Below, one piece after another: positions 15,112 through 22,156 of a stretch of 43,864 nucleotides of DNA. Position numbers and translations under genes: made by a program. Source of the stretch: Frigoribacterium sp. (GTDB lineage: Bacteria > Actinomycetota > Actinomycetes > Actinomycetales > Microbacteriaceae); NCBI GenBank assembly GCA_025363205.1, contig JANYEI010000213.1, positions 1 through 43,864 on the forward strand, read 5' to 3'. The notes below the pieces were generated by a model. It was not told the origin of the DNA. It made no database searches and saw only the letters and a program-made list of their open reading frames with translations. Within the stretch, counting starts at the first letter, position 1; each line of letters begins with the position of its first letter.

Positions 15112-16293
15112 TCAGCCGCGCGTACAGGTGCCGGATGACACGGCCGCGCTCAAGCCCTGTGCCCGGGCGACCACCGGTGCCAGCTCCTGTGTCGTCATGG
15201 CGAACCCGAGGTGGCTGGTCGTCGCCGAGCGCGCGAAGATCACGCCGGTTACGCTGCCAGCGGCATCGATCAGCGGACCACCGGAGTTACCCTCCTGCAC
15301 GTCTGCCGCGAGGTAGTACACCTCTCGCGGACTGGGATTGGCGCCGTAGATATCCGGAGAGTTGATCGTGGCAACATTCTGCACAGCGGCCGGGCTCGAC
15401 AGGAACGGACCACCGAGGGGATACCCGTCGAAAACGGCAGTCGCACCGGTCGCGAGGTCAGCGCCGAGCGGGAGCGGGGCGGTGGGAAGACCATTGACCG
15501 CGATTACGGCGAGATCCTGAACGGCATCGAAGTAGACGACCCTGCCGGTGTAGGTCGAGCCGGAGGGGGTGAGTACGACCGGTTGCGTGACGCCAGCCAC
15601 GACATGTGCATTGGTGACGACGCGCCCGGACGAAGAGACGAATCCGCTTCCCGACTGGTTCTGGCCGCACTGGTAGGCGTTGCCGGTGATCTTCACGACG
15701 GAGCGAGCGGATGCCTGCTGGGCGGCGGTCGCTCCCGACGCTGGCACCGCAAGCGGAGTTCCGGTCCCGATCTCTTCGAACAGGCGCGGAAGGCCGTCGA
15801 GCGCGAAGAGTGACCGTACCTTCGCTTCGAGTGCTTTGACCGGATCGGGAGTGACCCGGTCGATCGTCGAGACGACGGTCGATGATCCGATGGCCTGGGA
15901 TACCACCGGCACGCCGAGCGATCCGAACCCGAAGGCGAGCATCGACACGACAAGCGCGGCGCCGACCAGCGTGATCGCGGCGCCGAACAGTCGATCGATC
16001 GCGCGCAGCGGCGTCTTGTCGACGCGTCGGCGGATGGCGCGGCCGAGCGCCGATCCGACAGCCTGCCCGAGCGCTATCAGCGCCACGACCACCACGAGAA
16101 TCACCGGAAGCCTGAACTGGCTTGCGGTAACCCAGCTTGTCACCAGCGGTATCGCAAAAAAGGCGGCTGCCGCTCCCGCGACGATTCCGACGAAACTGCC
16201 GACGCTCAGGATGAAGCCTCGCCGGAATCCGTATACGGCGTAGATGACGAGCAGGACGATGAGCAAGAGGTCAAGCACCACAGAGCCGGTCAT
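15112..16293 (-). CDS. MarP-type membrane-anchored serine protease (CvpA + trypsin domains)
   Basis: 393 residues. Four hydrophobic segments (about 5-20, 28-50, 62-80, 103-123) form a CvpA-like membrane domain. A chymotrypsin-fold protease follows, with the triad H230 (VVTNAHVVAG), D260 (FDAVQDLAVI) and S337 (QEGNSGGPLID). C209 and C390 flank the protease domain exactly as the disulfide pair of Mycobacterium tuberculosis MarP, a protease required for acid and oxidative stress resistance. The active site would face the outside of the membrane. The start ATG (complement 16291-16293) has GAGAGGA about eight bases upstream. A longer frame to 16365 is possible but lacks this site. Confidence 0.9.
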   Translation of the reverse strand: MTGSVVLDLLLIVLLVIYAVYGFRRGFILSVGSFVGIVAGAAAAFFAIPLVTSWVTASQFRLPVILVVVVALIALGQAVGSALGRAIRRRVDKTPLRAIDRLFGAAITLVGAALVVSMLAFGFGSLGVPVVSQAIGSSTVVSTIDRVTPDPVKALEAKVRSLFALDGLPRLFEEIGTGTPLAVPASGATAAQQASARSVVKITGNAYQCGQNQSGSGFVSSSGRVVTNAHVVAGVTQPVVLTPSGSTYTGRVVYFDAVQDLAVIAVNGLPTAPLPLGADLATGATAVFDGYPLGGPFLSSPAAVQNVATINSPDIYGANPSPREVYYLAADVQEGNSGGPLIDAAGSVTGVIFARSATTSHLGFAMTTQELAPVVARAQGLSAAVSSGTCTRG

Positions 16294-16420
16294 ACCATCG
16301 TCCTCTCGGTCCCAGCGCTGTCGCCCGGAGCCGTGCCAAGTGTCCCACGGGTGCCTGTACACCAATCGCTACCGCTGTCGAGCCCGCGGAGAAATTCCTC
16401 GACTGTGTAAGGGTGGAGGA

Positions 16421-17875
16421 ATGGATGAATGTGACGCGATCGTCGTCGGAGCCGGACCGAACGGCCTGGCGGCAGCGGTGGTACTCGCCCGCGCTGGTCT
16501 CTCGGTGCGGGTCTACGAACGCGACGATACGATCGGCGGGGGAGCGCGCACCGAGGAGCTGACCCTTCCGGGGTTCCTCCACGACGTCTGCTCGGCCGTG
16601 CACCCCCAGGCGCTGTCCTCCGGATTCTTCCGTGCGTTCGAGCTCGAAAAGCGCCTGAGTTTCGTCGTGCCGGAAATCTCGTACGCGCACCCTCTCGACG
16701 ACGGCCGCTCCGGCATCGCCTGGCGCGACCTGGATCGCACCGCCGATGGCCTCGGTATCGATGGGGCAGCGTGGAAGCGACTGTTGGGGCCACTCGTGCG
16801 GCATGCCGACCAGGTGGCACAGTTCGCTGGGTCGCAGGTGCTGCAGTTGCCGAGGCATCCGCTAACCCTCGCTCGACTCGGGTTGCGTATCCTCGAGCAG
16901 GGTAGTCGTGGCTGGAATCTGCGCTTTCGTGAAGACCTCGCACCGGCGATGCTCACCGGAGTCAACGTGCACGCGATTCGACCGGTTCCCAGCCTCTCGA
17001 CCGCCGCAGCCGGCCTCGTGCTCGCGACGACGGGCCACGCGCGCGGCTGGCCGATCCCGATCGGGGGCAGCAGGTCGATCATCGACGCACTGGCCGACGA
17101 CCTGCTCGCGCACGGGGGTGAAATTGTCACGGGCAGTGAGATTACTTCCGTGGCGGAGCTCCCGCAGGCACGGGTTATTCTCTTCGACGTCTCGCCGCGC
17201 GCTCTCTCGCGCATCGCCGGCGACCGCCTTCCCGACCGCTACCGTCGCTCGCTCGAAAAGTTCCGCTACGGTAACGCGGTCGCCAAGGTCGATTTCGCCC
17301 TCTCCGCAGCGGTCCCGTGGACAGACGACCGCCTCGCTGCGGCCGCGACTCTGCATGTTGGTGGAACCCGCCAGGAAATAGAGTCCTCCGAAGCGGATGT
17401 CGCGGCCGGACGGCATCCCGAGGATCCTTACGTTCTGGTGAGCCAGCCGACTGCCTTCGACCCGTCCCGAGCGCCGGAAGGCAAACACGTGCTGTGGGCT
17501 TACACCCACGTGCCGCGAGGCTCGACGGAGGACCGCACCGAGGCGATCACCGCGAAGATCGAACGCTATGCCCCCGGATTCCGAGACACGATCCTCGCAT
17601 CGGCGAGCCGCTCGGCAGTGGAGGTCGAACGACACAATCCGAATTACATCGGGGGGGACATCGCGGCGGGAGATGTGACCATTGCGCAACTGCTCGCCCG
17701 CCCTGTGCTGTCGCCGACGCCGTGGCGCACCGCCGCCCGTGGGCTCTACCTGTGCTCGTCGTCAACGCCACCCGGGCCAGCCGTGCACGGACTCGCCGGA
17801 TATTACGCCGCAATGACGGCGCTGCGGGATGAATTCGGCATCACCCGCCGACCGTTTCTCGGCGTGCAGAAGTAG
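16421..17875 (+). CDS. NAD(P)/FAD-dependent oxidoreductase, phytoene desaturase (CrtI)-like
   Basis: 484 residues. An N-terminal dinucleotide-binding fold, IVVGAGPNGLAAAVVLARAG (about 7-26), is followed by VYERDDTIGGGARTEEL. The C-terminal FAD motif LYLCSSSTPPGPAVHGLAGYYAA resembles the end of CrtI-type desaturases/isomerases. No carotenoid genes are adjacent, and many actinobacterial homologues are simply annotated as NAD(P)/FAD-dependent oxidoreductases, so the substrate is open. GGAGGA directly abuts the ATG, too close to act as a normal ribosome-binding site. TAAGGG seven bases before the ATG could be the -10 box of a leaderless message. The gene converges with the RNase H gene (four bases between stops). 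Confidence 0.82.
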   Translation: MDECDAIVVGAGPNGLAAAVVLARAGLSVRVYERDDTIGGGARTEELTLPGFLHDVCSAVHPQALSSGFFRAFELEKRLSFVVPEISYAHPLDDGRSGIAWRDLDRTADGLGIDGAAWKRLLGPLVRHADQVAQFAGSQVLQLPRHPLTLARLGLRILEQGSRGWNLRFREDLAPAMLTGVNVHAIRPVPSLSTAAAGLVLATTGHARGWPIPIGGSRSIIDALADDLLAHGGEIVTGSEITSVAELPQARVILFDVSPRALSRIAGDRLPDRYRRSLEKFRYGNAVAKVDFALSAAVPWTDDRLAAAATLHVGGTRQEIESSEADVAAGRHPEDPYVLVSQPTAFDPSRAPEGKHVLWAYTHVPRGSTEDRTEAITAKIERYAPGFRDTILASASRSAVEVERHNPNYIGGDIAAGDVTIAQLLARPVLSPTPWRTAARGLYLCSSSTPPGPAVHGLAGYYAAMTALRDEFGITRRPFLGVQK

Positions 17876-17879
17876 CGGA

Positions 17880-18596
17880 TCAGATCAGGTCGCGCAGTAC
17901 CTGTGCAGGACGCACGCCTCGCGTGCGCGCTCGGGCGGCCAGACGCTCGAATTCGGCGGCGCTGAGGGTCACGATCACGTCGATGGTGTCAGCGCCGTCG
18001 GATTGCCCGCTCGAAGGCTCGTCGAAGTCGAAGAGCGATGCGGGCGGGGCAACCGCAGCTACCGTTATCGCCTCTTCCGATCGCGCGGCAAAAAGGCGTG
18101 TCTCTGCCGGGCGTTCCACGGCGCCGTCGCCCGCACGCACGAAGCCCGGGCCAACCGGAACGGTCGCCCTGCGCTGGTACGCCTCTGAGACGGCGCGCGC
18201 GCGTGCGTCCGCCGCTTCATTGAGCGGATGATTCGCATGGCCCTTCACCCACTCGAAGCGATAGCGCCGACCGGGTAGCTCCGCGTCGATCTCCTGAAGA
18301 AGCTCCACGTTCATCACGGGTTTGCCGTCAGCCTTTCGCCAGCCCTTCCTCTTCCAGCCTGGCAACCATTTGGTGACGCAGTTAATCACGTACTGGCTGT
18401 CGCAGAGGATCAGCAGGTCGTCGTCGAGATGGGCGGTAGCCCGAAAGAACTGGAGCACCGCGGTGAGCTCGGCCTGGTTGTTGGTGGCATGCTTCCATCC
18501 GCCAGCTGCCCAGCAGGTGTCGTCGACGTACCAGGCCCATCCGGCCGGTCCCGGGTTGCCGAGAGCAGACCCATCGGCGGCGGCACGGATTGTCAT
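17880..18596 (-). CDS. Ribonuclease HI family protein with C-terminal extension
   Basis: 238 residues. Residues 1-145 form an RNase HI domain with the metal-binding set D8 (AADGSALGNPGPAG), E43 (NNQAEL), D66 (LCDSQYV) and D130, plus H120 (WVKGHANHPLNE). The enzyme would cut the RNA strand of RNA-DNA hybrids. About 90 further residues follow, rich in Ala/Pro/Glu, ending in a helical DVIVTLSAAEFERLAARARTR segment that may be a small interaction module of unknown role. The ATG at 18596 has GGGAG at a good distance; an upstream ATG at 18617 is possible. Confidence 0.88.
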   Translation of the reverse strand: MTIRAAADGSALGNPGPAGWAWYVDDTCWAAGGWKHATNNQAELTAVLQFFRATAHLDDDLLILCDSQYVINCVTKWLPGWKRKGWRKADGKPVMNVELLQEIDAELPGRRYRFEWVKGHANHPLNEAADARARAVSEAYQRRATVPVGPGFVRAGDGAVERPAETRLFAARSEEAITVAAVAPPASLFDFDEPSSGQSDGADTIDVIVTLSAAEFERLAARARTRGVRPAQVLRDLI

Positions 18597-18737
18597 TCTG
18601 GCTCCCGAAGTGATCATTGATCGGTGTGGTCGTAGATCGAAGTGCAGGATCGATCGACGGAGTGTCGCTGCCCGCTGGCATCGCACACCAGTCTGCCCCA
18701 CGCCCGATGCCAGATTTTCACCGATGTGACGAATCGC

Positions 18738-18881
18738 ATGAGCGTGGGGCATTGCCGTGCGTTACTCGCTCGTGTGCCAGCAGCGGATGCTCCCCGGCTG
18801 CGTTCCCGTTCTTCCTTCTACGACCTGTTAGTTGCCAGTCCGGATCAGATCGAGCCCGCCATCAAGACGACAAAGTCCTAG
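18738..18881 (+). CDS. Doubtful small ORF (47 aa)
   Basis: A 47-codon frame, ATG to TAG, with no recognisable family, ribosome-binding site or leaderless box. It is listed because its stop codon overlaps the first copy of an 18-bp tandem duplication, as at several real genes in this window. An unrelated reading frame extends upstream to 18642. It may be chance or a remnant. Confidence 0.2.
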   Translation: MSVGHCRALLARVPAADAPRLRSRSSFYDLLVASPDQIEPAIKTTKS

Positions 18882-18915
18882 TCCCGCCAATGAGCCCAGT
18901 CCCGCCAATGAGCCC
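18880..18915. repeat. Perfect 18-bp tandem duplication
   Basis: Two identical copies of AGTCCCGCCAATGAGCCC at 18880-18897 and 18898-18915. The first copy begins with the last two bases of a TAG. Confidence 0.92.
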
Positions 18916-18974
18916 GGTCGAGGAAAATCTCGGGGTAGCCTCGGCGCGTGTCACCGCCACCCTGCCGGGCTGCA

Positions 18975-19769
18975 TCATGGTGCACCGGTGACCGTCGATC
19001 GCGCCTGCTTGCGCCTGCTCGCACGTTCGGCCTCCGTCGCTGCGGCTTCGGCCGGTGTCGGCGCGGTGCCTCCCAGCGAACGTGGCTGCCACCACTGTCC
19101 GGTCCCGTCGACCGGATAGCCGGACTGAAGGCCATTGACCATGCCCTGCATCGTCTCCCGCAGCGAGTCCGTTATGGCCCGGGGGTCGTCTGTCGGAACA
19201 ACATTAATTGGTGCGCCGAAGGCGAAGGAGATCGGCACCCCGAACCGCTCGCGGAACGCCACCGGATGGTTCTTGGTCATCAGCCGCTGCCCGCCCCAGA
19301 CCGCCACTGGAATCACCGGAACTCCTGCTTCTGCCGCCAGGCGCACGGCGCCCGACTTGAGCTCGCGAACCTCGAATGATGCGCTGACGCCTGCTTCGGG
19401 GAACACCCCGATCAGCTCGCCGGCTCGAAGAGCGGCGACGGCTTCGGCATAGGCGGCGGCGCCGCGCTCCATGTCGACCGGGATGTGATGCATGCCCTTG
19501 AGCAGCCAGCCGATTCCTGGCTTGTCGAAGGCGCGCTTGGTGGCGAGGAAGCGGATGCGTCGGCGATTGTGCGTCCAGGCCGTCCATTCGATGAGGGCGA
19601 ATTCGAGGTACCCGAAGTGGGTCATCGACAGCACCGCGCCGCCAGTGGCAGGCAGGTGGCCGAGACCGGTTTCGATTCGGCGCAATCTCCAAAATCGGAA
19701 CAGCGCCAGTCCCAGGCTCGTCGCCGCGCGATAGATCGGCTCCGGATGCGACACGGGGAGAGAAGACAT
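18975..19769 (-). CDS. 1-acyl-sn-glycerol-3-phosphate acyltransferase-like (PlsC/LPLAT) protein
   Basis: 264 residues of the LPLAT family, which moves acyl chains onto lysophosphatidate or similar acceptors at the membrane. Block I is MTHFGYLEF, with a histidine followed by four residues and then Glu; the canonical motif is HX4D. Block III is IGVFPEAGVS, equivalent to FPEG, and a late VIPVAVWGG segment matches block IV. The conservative Asp-to-Glu change is unusual and could alter activity. The ATG at 19769 is chosen because a TACGCT box lies exactly six bases upstream, and the family homology starts soon after it. A longer frame to 19952 is made of low-complexity repeats. Confidence 0.82.
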   Translation of the reverse strand: MSSLPVSHPEPIYRAATSLGLALFRFWRLRRIETGLGHLPATGGAVLSMTHFGYLEFALIEWTAWTHNRRRIRFLATKRAFDKPGIGWLLKGMHHIPVDMERGAAAYAEAVAALRAGELIGVFPEAGVSASFEVRELKSGAVRLAAEAGVPVIPVAVWGGQRLMTKNHPVAFRERFGVPISFAFGAPINVVPTDDPRAITDSLRETMQGMVNGLQSGYPVDGTGQWWQPRSLGGTAPTPAEAAATEAERASRRKQARSTVTGAP

Positions 19770-19775
19770 GACAGA

Positions 19776-19781
19776 AGCGTA
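19776..19781 (-). promoter_or_regulatory. -10 box of a leaderless promoter for the acyltransferase gene
   Basis: On the minus strand TACGCT, six bases, ATG (19769). Confidence 0.5.
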
Positions 19782-19870
19782 AAACGGGATACTGCGTATT
19801 TGCGGTGGGAGAAAGAGCATGCTCCCCGCGGCATATGTCGATGCCGCACCCTGTGTAAAACTCCGCAAAG

Positions 19871-19972
19871 CTCCCGTGATACCCCCGTGATACCCCCGTG
19901 CAAAACCCCGTGCCAAAGCGCGTGCCAAACCGTGTGCAAAGCCCCCGTGCAATACCCCCGTTTAGGCGTGCC
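19871..19972. repeat. Degenerate 11-13-bp repeats between divergent genes
   Basis: About seven imperfect copies of a CCCCCGTGCAAAA-like unit (variants CCCCCGTGATA, CCCCGTGCCAAAG, CCGTGTGCAAAG). It lies between the acyltransferase and NERD-2 promoters and looks like an older, diverged tandem array. Confidence 0.7.
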
Positions 19973-20009
19973 CTTTTTTGGGGACTGCCGATTTTTCGCA
20001 AGCCCGAGT

Positions 20010-20015
20010 TATCGT
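20010..20015 (+). promoter_or_regulatory. -10 box of NERD-2
   Basis: TATCGT, six bases, then ATCA (probable transcription start on the A), a short leader, GGGGGA and the GTG start at 20042. Confidence 0.45.
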
Positions 20016-20041
20016 AAGGGCATCACAATTCGGGGGAAACA

Positions 20042-20707
20042 GTGACAGATCTTGCAGCGAACAGAGGGGCCGATTCGAGGCGGCACGGTCGCGCGGAGTT
20101 TGTTACCACGGAGACGACGCGGCGCATCGGTTTCACTTTCCGTGCTCTATTCGGTCGCGGGGGCGCACCGGAGGCCACGCCAGGATGGAACACTGAGGCT
20201 CCCACGGAGTATGAGCTCGGTCGCATGCTGACATCGCTCGACGACCGCTTCACGGTGCTCCGCGCATTCGACGTCTTCGGCGACCTGGATGCCGACTTCG
20301 TGGTCGTGGGGCCCGCCGGACTCTTTCTCATCACCAGCAGGGTGCAAAGTAACGCCAAGGTCTGGGTCGACGAAGAGGTTCTCTGGGTCAATGGTCGACC
20401 GACCAACCGGGTGCGCGATGCGCGAAATGCTGCCGATCGGGCATCCGCTCGGTTTAGTGCGGTGGTAGGTCAACCCGTTCGCGCGACCCCGGTCATTGCG
20501 GTCATGAATCCTCTCTCGTTGTCGTTCGGCGGCGAGCCCACACAACGTGTCGTCACCCTTCCGGCGGATCTGGTGACCCAGTGGCTCTCCGACTGTTCCC
20601 GAACGCTCTCCGATGACGCTGTCGCCGACTTCGCACTAATTGCGGAAGATCGTGCCACCTGGGGACCGCCACCGAGCGGCTCCAGCCGGCTGGCGCGAGT
20701 GCGCTGA
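20042..20707 (+). CDS. NERD-domain-like protein 2 (degenerate)
   Basis: 221 residues, related to NERD-1 and NERD-3 over the core: YELGRMLTSLDDRFTVLRAFDV, DADFVVVGPAGLFLITSR, KVWVDEEVLWVNG and DDAVADFALIAEDRATW. One acidic residue is kept (DADF), but the site lysine is replaced (ITSRVQ). The C-terminal membrane segment of the other two is missing, so this looks like a catalytically dead, soluble paralogue. GTG start with GGGGGA four bases upstream. It is 182 bases before NERD-3 on the same strand, each with its own promoter-like box. Its stop codon lies in an 18-bp tandem duplication. Confidence 0.68.
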   Translation: MTDLAANRGADSRRHGRAEFVTTETTRRIGFTFRALFGRGGAPEATPGWNTEAPTEYELGRMLTSLDDRFTVLRAFDVFGDLDADFVVVGPAGLFLITSRVQSNAKVWVDEEVLWVNGRPTNRVRDARNAADRASARFSAVVGQPVRATPVIAVMNPLSLSFGGEPTQRVVTLPADLVTQWLSDCSRTLSDDAVADFALIAEDRATWGPPPSGSSRLARVR

Positions 20708-20734
20708 GTTAGTCGGGTGCGCTGAGTTAATCGG
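20699..20734. repeat. 18-bp tandem duplication across the NERD-2 stop codon
   Basis: Two copies of GTGCGCTGAGTTAGTCGG (20699-20716 and 20717-20734, one base different). The TGA stop is at 20705-20707 in the first copy. Confidence 0.9.
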
Positions 20735-20755
20735 GTGCAGGGTCTTTCGTCGGCT

Positions 20756-20830
20756 GTTCCCACCCGTTCTGTTCCCACCCGTTCTGCTGCCACCCGTTCT
20801 GCTGCCACCCGTTCTGGGGCTGCCCGTTCT
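20756..20830. repeat. Five-copy 15-bp tandem array upstream of NERD-3
   Basis: Units GTTCCCACCCGTTCT (two copies), GCTGCCACCCGTTCT (two copies) and GGGGCTGCCCGTTCT (one), at 20756, 20771, 20786, 20801 and 20816. It ends 28 bases before the NERD-3 -10 box, so it occupies the position of upstream regulatory DNA. Confidence 0.92.
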
Positions 20831-20858
20831 GGGGATACACAGTGCTCGATCCCCCGTC

Positions 20859-20864
20859 TAGCCT
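20859..20864 (+). promoter_or_regulatory. -10 box of NERD-3
   Basis: TAGCCT, six bases, ATCA, then GGGGGA and the ATG at 20890. Same layout as NERD-2. Confidence 0.45.
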
Positions 20865-20889
20865 TGCAATATCAGAGCTTGGGGGAGCG

Positions 20890-22095
20890 ATGAACGACTC
20901 GCGTGGGAGCGCAGTGCACGAAGCGACAACGGTTATGCAGAACGGGCAGTTGCACTGCATCGAAACCCCCGTCTCTCCCGTTGGCCTCGTCGCTGCTGAG
21001 GAGTCTCCCTTCTCGGGTCCGATCACCACTGGTCCACTGCTCCCCGGCCTCTGTTTCACCCAGGGGTTCGACAGCGAACCCTTCGTCGTCTCCGCACACA
21101 CGGCGGCACCGGTGCCCGCGGAACGAACTGGCGTCGAGCAGGTCGCAGGAAAGCCGGCGACCACTGCCGTCCCGACCACTGCCGTCCCAACCACTTCCGT
21201 CCCGACCACTGCCGCCGCACGAGTCGACCCTCTGGCTGCTGTCGCATCTGACTTCACCGCCGAGTCCCGCTCCTGGTGCATCGAACCGAACCTCGCAGCA
21301 CGCGGTCCGGCATACTCCGTTATGCAGGAGTGTCTCGCTCGCCAGGAGGTGGCTACGCCTCGCGGTCGACTCGCTCGGGCGCTGGGCAGCAGCCCGCTGC
21401 ATCCGGATGCCCGCACTTGGTACAGCGGCGCTCTCGGCGAGATCGTGGTCGCGAACGCGCTTGCCCAGCTGGGAGAGGGGTGGACCGTACTGCACGCGGT
21501 GCCGGTGGGCTCCACGAGCGCCGAGATCGATCACCTGATTCTCGGCCCCGGCGGCATCTTCACAATCAACACCAAGAACCACTCTGGCAAGAAGATCTGG
21601 ATTGGCGGAAGCACGTTCCTGGTGAACGGCTATAAGCAGGAGCACATGCGAAACTCCGCCCATCAGGCCGAGCGGGCATCTCGGCTGCTCAGCAGCGTGA
21701 CCGGGCGCCCGGTCACGGTGACCCCGCTCATCGTGGTGGTCAATCCGTCATCCATCACGACCGGGCGTAAGCAACCGCGCATCACCGTACTCTCCAGCAA
21801 CACGCTCAAGCGCTGGCTGGTGAAACGACCCCGCGTGCTGTCGGATCGCGCCGTCGCCCACTTCTCGATGTTCGCTGAAGAGCGCAGCACCTGGCACACC
21901 GAGCCCGTGACGATGAATGACACCACCGACCGGCTGTGTCGATTTGGGGAGCTCCGAATTGCGGTGGATACCGCCCGCCAGCGCGCCCGCCTGTGGCTCC
22001 TTGTATTCGGTGTGGGAGCCATCCTGATAACCCCGGTCGCCATCGCCCAGATTGTGCGCCTGCTCGCGTCGTTTCTGGTCATTCCCGGCCGCTGA
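20890..22095 (+). CDS. NERD-domain protein 3 (intact site, membrane anchor)
   Basis: 401 residues. Residues 1-130 are a variable, low-complexity region that includes a TTAVP-type 5-residue repeat. The NERD domain (about 175-320) shows YSGALGEIVVANALAQLG, WTVLHAVPVG, EIDHLILGPGGIFTINTKNH and KIWIG. It retains E, D and the lysine (NTK), so it is the best nuclease candidate of the three. Residues about 365-395 form a hydrophobic segment (LWLLVFGVGAILITPVAIAQ), suggesting a membrane-tethered protein facing the cytoplasm. NERD proteins are widespread but their cellular role is largely unknown. ATG start with GGGGGA three bases upstream. Stop-proximal tandem repeats follow. Confidence 0.8.
   Translation: MNDSRGSAVHEATTVMQNGQLHCIETPVSPVGLVAAEESPFSGPITTGPLLPGLCFTQGFDSEPFVVSAHTAAPVPAERTGVEQVAGKPATTAVPTTAVPTTSVPTTAAARVDPLAAVASDFTAESRSWCIEPNLAARGPAYSVMQECLARQEVATPRGRLARALGSSPLHPDARTWYSGALGEIVVANALAQLGEGWTVLHAVPVGSTSAEIDHLILGPGGIFTINTKNHSGKKIWIGGSTFLVNGYKQEHMRNSAHQAERASRLLSSVTGRPVTVTPLIVVVNPSSITTGRKQPRITVLSSNTLKRWLVKRPRVLSDRAVAHFSMFAEERSTWHTEPVTMNDTTDRLCRFGELRIAVDTARQRARLWLLVFGVGAILITPVAIAQIVRLLASFLVIPGR
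21161..21215. repeat. 15-bp in-frame repeat within NERD-3
   Basis: Three full units CCACTGCCGTCCCGA (21161, 21176, 21191; one base varies in each later unit) and a partial fourth, encoding TTAVP-TTAVP-TTSVP-TTAA in the linker before the NERD domain. Confidence 0.9.
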
Positions 22096-22096
22096 C

Positions 22097-22144
22097 CTGC
22101 GACTGGCACGGACTGCGACTGGCACGGACTGCGGCTGGCACGGA
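22097..22144. repeat. 16-bp tandem array directly after the NERD-3 stop
   Basis: Three units CTGCGACTGGCACGGA at 22097, 22113 and 22129 (one base different in the third), beginning two bases after the TGA stop and followed by a partial copy. It lies between convergent genes. Confidence 0.92.
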
Positions 22145-22156
22145 CTCACGACTGGG

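Larger units (their letters stand above)
18597..18974. other. Intergenic stretch with one doubtful small ORF and an 18-bp duplication
   Basis: 378 bases between the starts and ends of two minus-strand genes. The only structure noted is the candidate plus-strand ORF at 18738-18881 and the duplicated 18-bp unit at 18880-18915. No terminator or RNA gene was recognised. Confidence 0.4.

Noticed and set aside
15211-15813. 200-codon frame opposite the MarP protease domain
   Set aside because: Antisense to a gene with intact catalytic motifs; no domain of its own.
19770-19952. N-terminal extension of the acyltransferase
   Set aside because: The extra 61 residues come from degenerate repeats, and a leaderless promoter box fits the ATG at 19769.
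19485-20045. 186-codon plus-strand frame across the acyltransferase gene and repeats
   Set aside because: It is antisense to the PlsC-like coding sequence and continues through low-complexity repeats.
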